From JAUMBM01 sp964441755 (GTDB lineage: Bacteria; Bacteroidota; Bacteroidia; Chitinophagales; Saprospiraceae), in the NCBI GenBank assembly GCA_964441755.1, contig CAYTVG010000012.1, positions 62,001 through 126,000 of the forward strand: a stretch of DNA of 64,000 nucleotides, written 5' to 3'. The notes beneath the pieces were generated by a model that was not told the DNA's origin, made no database searches, and saw only the letters and a list, made by a program, of their open reading frames with translations. A program made the translations under genes and the position numbers. This document shows positions 60,452 to 64,000 of this stretch, piece after piece; position 1 is the stretch's first letter; every line of letters starts with the position of its first letter.

Positions 60452-61044
60452 ATGAGGCAAGATATGGTGAATTCAGGCATACAAGATAGCAATAGTATCG
60501 GATTGCAGCGCCTTTGGGAGGGATTTCTTTGCGCCTGCCTGCCTGCACGGGGCTTGTGAAAGGCTGCGTGAGCCGTCTGTTTACAGCCGCCGGGTGGCGG
60601 CGTATACTATAAACATGGTATTGACTACCGCTTTTGGCTAAGGTAGCTTTGTGGCATGTAAGTAAAAGCGTGTAGGGATGTTGCTGTCGGAAGTAAAAAA
60701 CACGCGTCTTCACATCTTCACAAGGAGCATAGCCGGCGCTACCTGACTGAAAGATAGTGAAAACCTGTGAAAAAGAGCTGCTTCATATCCTGTGAGAAAA
60801 TACCGAATACGCTTTAATATGCCGGTGAGGGAAAGTGGATGTATGTGTATAATTGAGTTTAATTATTTGTTTTTCAATTGATTGTATTGTATGAATCGGC
60901 GTTTCAGCCTGATTTGGATTCAAAGTCAGATTTTCTGCGTGTTTCCCGCATTGGGTGTCGTACCTGCGCCGAAGCAGTAGAGATGACTGGGTCGGATGGT
61001 TGCCAATAATTTCATTAACTATATTATTCTCAAAAATCAAACTC
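60452..61044. other. 593-nt intergenic region with an orphan promoter-like site
   Basis: It holds a GCCGCC/GGCGGC hairpin (60586-60601), a promoter match at 60621-60652 and a GCGTGT/ACACGC pairing near 60670-60705. No credible coding sequence. Confidence 0.45.
60621..60652 (+). promoter_or_regulatory. Promoter match far upstream of the tail-collar gene
   Basis: TTG (60621-60623), 20-nt spacer, TAGCTTTGT (60644-60652). The next gene starts about 390 nt later, so it would make a long leader or a small RNA. Confidence 0.45.
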
Positions 61045-61923
61045 ATGAAAAATTCAGTAATGCCTTACTGGTGTCTGCTAATTGTATTCTTAATGACCAA
61101 TGCCCTGAGCGCACAGGAATTACCTACCATCAGTATCCAGGGCACGCTTAAGGATGCCAATGGAGCCTCTGTGTCGGATGGTGTCTATGCAGTGGTTTTC
61201 AGGCTTTTCAATCAGGAAGTCGGGGGTAATCCGGTCTGGCAGGAGGAAGCAACCGTCGAGGTAATCGGGGGTATTTACAGTCACTACCTCGGTAGTGTAA
61301 ACCCGCTGGTTTCTGCAGATTTCGGCTCTACGCTCTTTTTGGGACTGAAAGTTGGCAGCTTTGAGTTAAATCCTCGTACGCGCATGACTTATGCACCTTA
61401 CACCTTTGCATCCGCAACGGTTGTCTGCTCCGGTGCATTGGGTGATGTCAAGTATTCCATTCTCAACCCTGCAAAATTTGCTGAAGAGAATGGCGACTGT
61501 TGGGTACCTATGGACGGGCGTAGCATTGCAGGCTCGCGTCTGTCAGCTTCATTGGGGATTAGTAATTTGCCGGATGCGGGAGGAACGTTCTTCCGGGCAC
61601 AGGAATTTGCAACCAGCCCGGACTATGACCGGGGCAGAAGCAGTAGCTCTCCTATTGCGACAGTGCAGGGAGATGATGTGAAACCGCACAATCACAGTAT
61701 GAACTCGGCAGGTCATCACTCGCATCAATATGGAGGGTTATCTACTACTGTTCCCACGAACGTTCAATGTAACAATTGCTACCAGAATGTTCTGCTTCCT
61801 ACTGGCAATACAACACCAAATACTTCTGGTGCGGGTGATCACACACATACAATCAACAACAACAGTGGCGACGAAACCCGGCCTGTCAACTTGAACTTGT
61901 GGGCATATATCAGAATTAACTAG
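61045..61923 (+). CDS. Secreted protein with phage tail-collar-like C-terminal domain
   Basis: 292 residues from ATG 61045, where the signal peptide starts (MKNSVMPYWCLLIVFLMTNA, then LSAQ). Residues about 25-130 are a beta domain common in Bacteroidota secreted proteins (ISIQGTLKDANGASVSDGVY; TYAPYTFAS). Residues about 150-292 resemble a phage tail-collar/microcystin-dependent protein domain: WVPMDGRS, GTFFRAQEF, VKPHNHSM and the hallmark end GDETRPVNLNLWAYIRIN. Such domains form trimeric surface fibres. No phage genes are around it, and it directly precedes a large LamG protein, so a surface or adhesion role is more likely. Confidence 0.85.
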   Translation: MKNSVMPYWCLLIVFLMTNALSAQELPTISIQGTLKDANGASVSDGVYAVVFRLFNQEVGGNPVWQEEATVEVIGGIYSHYLGSVNPLVSADFGSTLFLGLKVGSFELNPRTRMTYAPYTFASATVVCSGALGDVKYSILNPAKFAEENGDCWVPMDGRSIAGSRLSASLGISNLPDAGGTFFRAQEFATSPDYDRGRSSSSPIATVQGDDVKPHNHSMNSAGHHSHQYGGLSTTVPTNVQCNNCYQNVLLPTGNTTPNTSGAGDHTHTINNNSGDETRPVNLNLWAYIRIN

Positions 61924-61972
61924 CGCAATTGGCATCGGACAAATTATTCGTTAACCAATTGCAATATGAAAT

Positions 61973-64000
61973 ATGAACAAGATATTATATTCCTGCACAA
62001 CCATCTTATTGCTGGTCGTATCCTTGACGAGTGTGCGTGCGCAGGTGCAGATTGACTGTGACCCGACTGCCAATCAACCCATTACCAATGGTGATGTGTT
62101 GTTTAATTACGGTAGCGCCACCAATGTTGTCTCTTTTCGCAACCGATCAAGTTATACCATTGCGCAGCCATTCATAGGCTTTCAGTTTTCACAACCCTTC
62201 AGCTCTCAGAATGGCTTTTGGGCTCGCTTTTTGCTGCCGCCACAGGCTCCTTCGGTTTTGGTGAGCCAGGGGGATTTTCCCGACAGGGTACTCATCCGCT
62301 GGACCTTCGATCCGCTGAGTTCATCAGCTACGGAAGGTTATGTGGTGTTGCGCGATGGAGCCTTTCTGGCACAGTTGGGATCCGATATTACCCAGTTTAT
62401 CGACTTCAACGTACAAGCCGGGGAGTTCTACGAGTACAGCGTCTATGGCCGCAACCAGTTTGGCAGTGGTGCGCGTGGCAAGGCCGTTGGCTTTGTCAAT
62501 CCCAATGGTATCGTCACGGGTAAGCTGGAGACGTTTAGTCGCAATCCGGTAGCCAATGCAGTCGTCAAGCTCACGCCTACCGTAGGGCGCTCACTACACT
62601 TCGATGGTGTCAATGACTACATCTGTGTGACCCACCTGCCGGTGGTACCGACCAATATGTGGACAGTCTCGGCCTGGGTGAAAATCGACAATGGCTACGA
62701 CAGCGATGGCATCATCGATTTGGGCAGCGATCTCAACAAAAATTTCTGGCTGCACACCACGCCCGCCGGCAGTGGTAAGGGGGTGGTCGCAGGCGTAGGT
62801 GCGGGCAGCGGAGCTACCAGCCTGACACACGTATTTGCCGACAATCCCAATGGCTGGCACCAGGTGACGGCGGTATACAACGGTATTTCGCTCTTGTTGT
62901 ACATCGACGGTCGTTATGTATCTTCTACCAGGGCGAGCATCGCCAATGAGGATGCACTGTTTACCATCGGCAGCCGCCGCAACCAGACGGGCTTTTTTCA
63001 CGGCCGCATCGACGATGTACGCCTGTACAACGCTCCACTGACCAGCACCCAGATTTTCCTGACACGCGACCTGACAGTCTCCAAGTCTACGGCCAATCTG
63101 GTAGCTTACTGGAAGTTTGATGAGGGTCTGGGAACCAAGGTTTTCGATCTTTCTGATAATGATATGCACGCCTTCATCAATGGGCCGGGCTTCAGCTCGG
63201 ATGCCGCACCGGTCAACAATGCCGGCTTTACCGACGAAGGAGGCTTCTATGCCATAGAGGGGGTCAACTACAGCCAGGCGCAGACGTTCACGGCCACGCC
63301 GGTCAAAAATTTCTATTCCCGCTATGCGCTGGAGTTCAATGCAGCTTACTCGTCTTACGCTACCCTGACTGACTTTGACCTGCCGGATACGGCTACGGTG
63401 GAGATCAACCTGCATCCTTTCGATTTGCAGTCGCGACAAATCGTATTGTCTAAGGGAGAGGATGACTTTTTGTTCGGGATCGAGAACAACAACTTTTTCC
63501 TGACCATCAACGGCGAAACCCAGGTGGTAGGGCCAGCTACTACAGCTTATCAGCATTTATCGTTTACGCTGGATGCCTACACAGGGCAGGTTGCTTACTA
63601 CAAAAATGGTGATCTGCAAAACACCTTCACCTACAGCGATCTGAGTGGTGAGTGGACGGGTGAGCCCTGGCAGCTGGGGGCGGCGGGCAGCCCCGGAGCA
63701 GACTTTTATACAGGTCTGCTGGATGAAGTAGCTTTTTACCACAGCGTGCTGACGGTAGCCAATATACAACTCAATGCTTCGCCTTTTGGCACCGGGGGTA
63801 CGGATGTGGCCAACCCCTACCTGATGAGTTATTTTTCGCTGGATGAAGGCGATGGTACCGAGCTGGTGGATTATGGTCCGCAGATGAGCGGCATCGGCAC
63901 GGTCTACAATGCACCTTTCTCCATCATCACTTACCGACAGGAGGCAACGCCCAACCTGTTTCAGCCCAGCCAGCGGGTCATCAACATCAACGAAAGTACG
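61973..64000 (+). CDS. Large secreted FN3/LamG-repeat protein (runs past window end)
   Basis: The frame opens at ATG 61973 and stays open to 64000 (676 codons). Signal peptide MNKILYSCTTILLLVVSLTS, then a beta domain with FN3 features (about 85-170: DRVLIRWTFDPLSSSATEGY, EFYEYSVYGRNQFGSG). Then LamG/concanavalin-like repeats: HFDGVNDYICV with WTVSAWVKIDNGYDSDG, DDVRLYNAPL; a second copy LEFNAAYSSYATLTDF; a third at about 620 (YFSLDEGDGTEL). LamG domains bind glycans or matrix. It lies 49 nt after the tail-collar gene on the same strand, so the two may form one surface system. A T9SS tail would be expected beyond the window. Confidence 0.9.
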   Translation, partial: MNKILYSCTTILLLVVSLTSVRAQVQIDCDPTANQPITNGDVLFNYGSATNVVSFRNRSSYTIAQPFIGFQFSQPFSSQNGFWARFLLPPQAPSVLVSQGDFPDRVLIRWTFDPLSSSATEGYVVLRDGAFLAQLGSDITQFIDFNVQAGEFYEYSVYGRNQFGSGARGKAVGFVNPNGIVTGKLETFSRNPVANAVVKLTPTVGRSLHFDGVNDYICVTHLPVVPTNMWTVSAWVKIDNGYDSDGIIDLGSDLNKNFWLHTTPAGSGKGVVAGVGAGSGATSLTHVFADNPNGWHQVTAVYNGISLLLYIDGRYVSSTRASIANEDALFTIGSRRNQTGFFHGRIDDVRLYNAPLTSTQIFLTRDLTVSKSTANLVAYWKFDEGLGTKVFDLSDNDMHAFINGPGFSSDAAPVNNAGFTDEGGFYAIEGVNYSQAQTFTATPVKNFYSRYALEFNAAYSSYATLTDFDLPDTATVEINLHPFDLQSRQIVLSKGEDDFLFGIENNNFFLTINGETQVVGPATTAYQHLSFTLDAYTGQVAYYKNGDLQNTFTYSDLSGEWTGEPWQLGAAGSPGADFYTGLLDEVAFYHSVLTVANIQLNASPFGTGGTDVANPYLMSYFSLDEGDGTELVDYGPQMSGIGTVYNAPFSIITYRQEATPNLFQPSQRVININEST

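Noticed and set aside
58844..60559. 571-codon plus-strand ORF across the fadH gene
   Set aside because: It is antisense to a gene with clear FMN, Fe-S and FAD motifs; long antisense frames are common in GC-rich DNA, and its translation shows no family features.
61045..61923. Prophage remnant
   Set aside because: Only the tail-collar domain is phage-like; the protein has a signal peptide and no other phage genes are present.
62594..63556. 320-codon minus-strand ORF opposite the LamG gene
   Set aside because: The plus frame has a signal peptide and LamG repeats and is open to the window end; the antisense frame has neither.

Overview
The window looks like chromosomal DNA of a Bacteroidota bacterium, most likely of the Saprospiria/Lewinella type. 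The evidence is the Bacteroidota -7 promoter motif TAnnTTTG in front of many genes, type IX secretion (T9SS) C-terminal sorting domains, TonB receptors with carboxypeptidase-like N-terminal domains, a fused SecDF, a dockerin-like tail of the kind I associate with Lewinella, and weak use of Shine-Dalgarno sites. There is no sign of phage or plasmid integration. The genes are mostly housekeeping, mixed with secreted and outer-membrane proteins.

Layout. 1-5.6 kb: end of a secreted haloperoxidase-like gene, a small anchored coiled-coil protein, tRNA-Glu, a stand-alone E2-type acyltransferase, rpmI-rplT, a phosphopantetheinyl transferase and a DEAD-box helicase. 5.6-11.7 kb: dapD, pth, a TonB receptor and a GH3-remnant/beta-lactamase fusion. 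12-17.8 kb: a T9SS FG-GAP protein, then an NhaC antiporter with a glycosyltransferase. 17.9-23.1 kb: maeB, then a dead dihydroorotase homologue with a DUF4199 protein and a GT2 glycosyltransferase. 23.1-27.7 kb: a minus-strand operon for phenylalanine and tyrosine synthesis (pheA, aminotransferase, tyrA, DAHP synthase-chorismate mutase). 27.8-34.8 kb: a T9SS sugar dehydrogenase, small envelope proteins, a DUF2452 protein, the SRP RNA, transaldolase and kbl. 35-38.2 kb: secDF. 38.5-50.4 kb: secreted proteases (trypsin-like, M1, M12B), a START protein, a LolA-like protein and a sortilin/BNR-repeat protein. 50.7-56.8 kb: an internally duplicated T9SS beta-helix protein paired with a TonB receptor. 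57-60.5 kb: a visibly more GC-rich block with a Gfo/Idh/MocA oxidoreductase, a 91-bp tandem repeat array and a fadH-type reductase. 61-64 kb: a tail-collar secreted protein and the start of a large LamG protein that runs off the window.

The most notable signal is in front of the aromatic operon, on the minus strand. A good Bacteroidota promoter is followed within about 20 nt by a 20-codon leader ORF in which eight of ten consecutive residues are Phe, Tyr or Trp. Next come an eight-base element just after its stop codon, able to pair with the terminator's left arm, and an intrinsic terminator with a nine-T run. Only then does pheA begin. This is the full layout of ribosome-mediated transcription attenuation, and the encoded PheA lacks the usual ESRP motif for feedback control by Phe. 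Other points of interest are the 91-bp palindrome-bearing tandem repeat, the dihydroorotase homologue without metal ligands, the beta-lactamase protein carrying only the C-terminal half of a GH3 enzyme, and a series of unusually long perfect intergenic hairpins.
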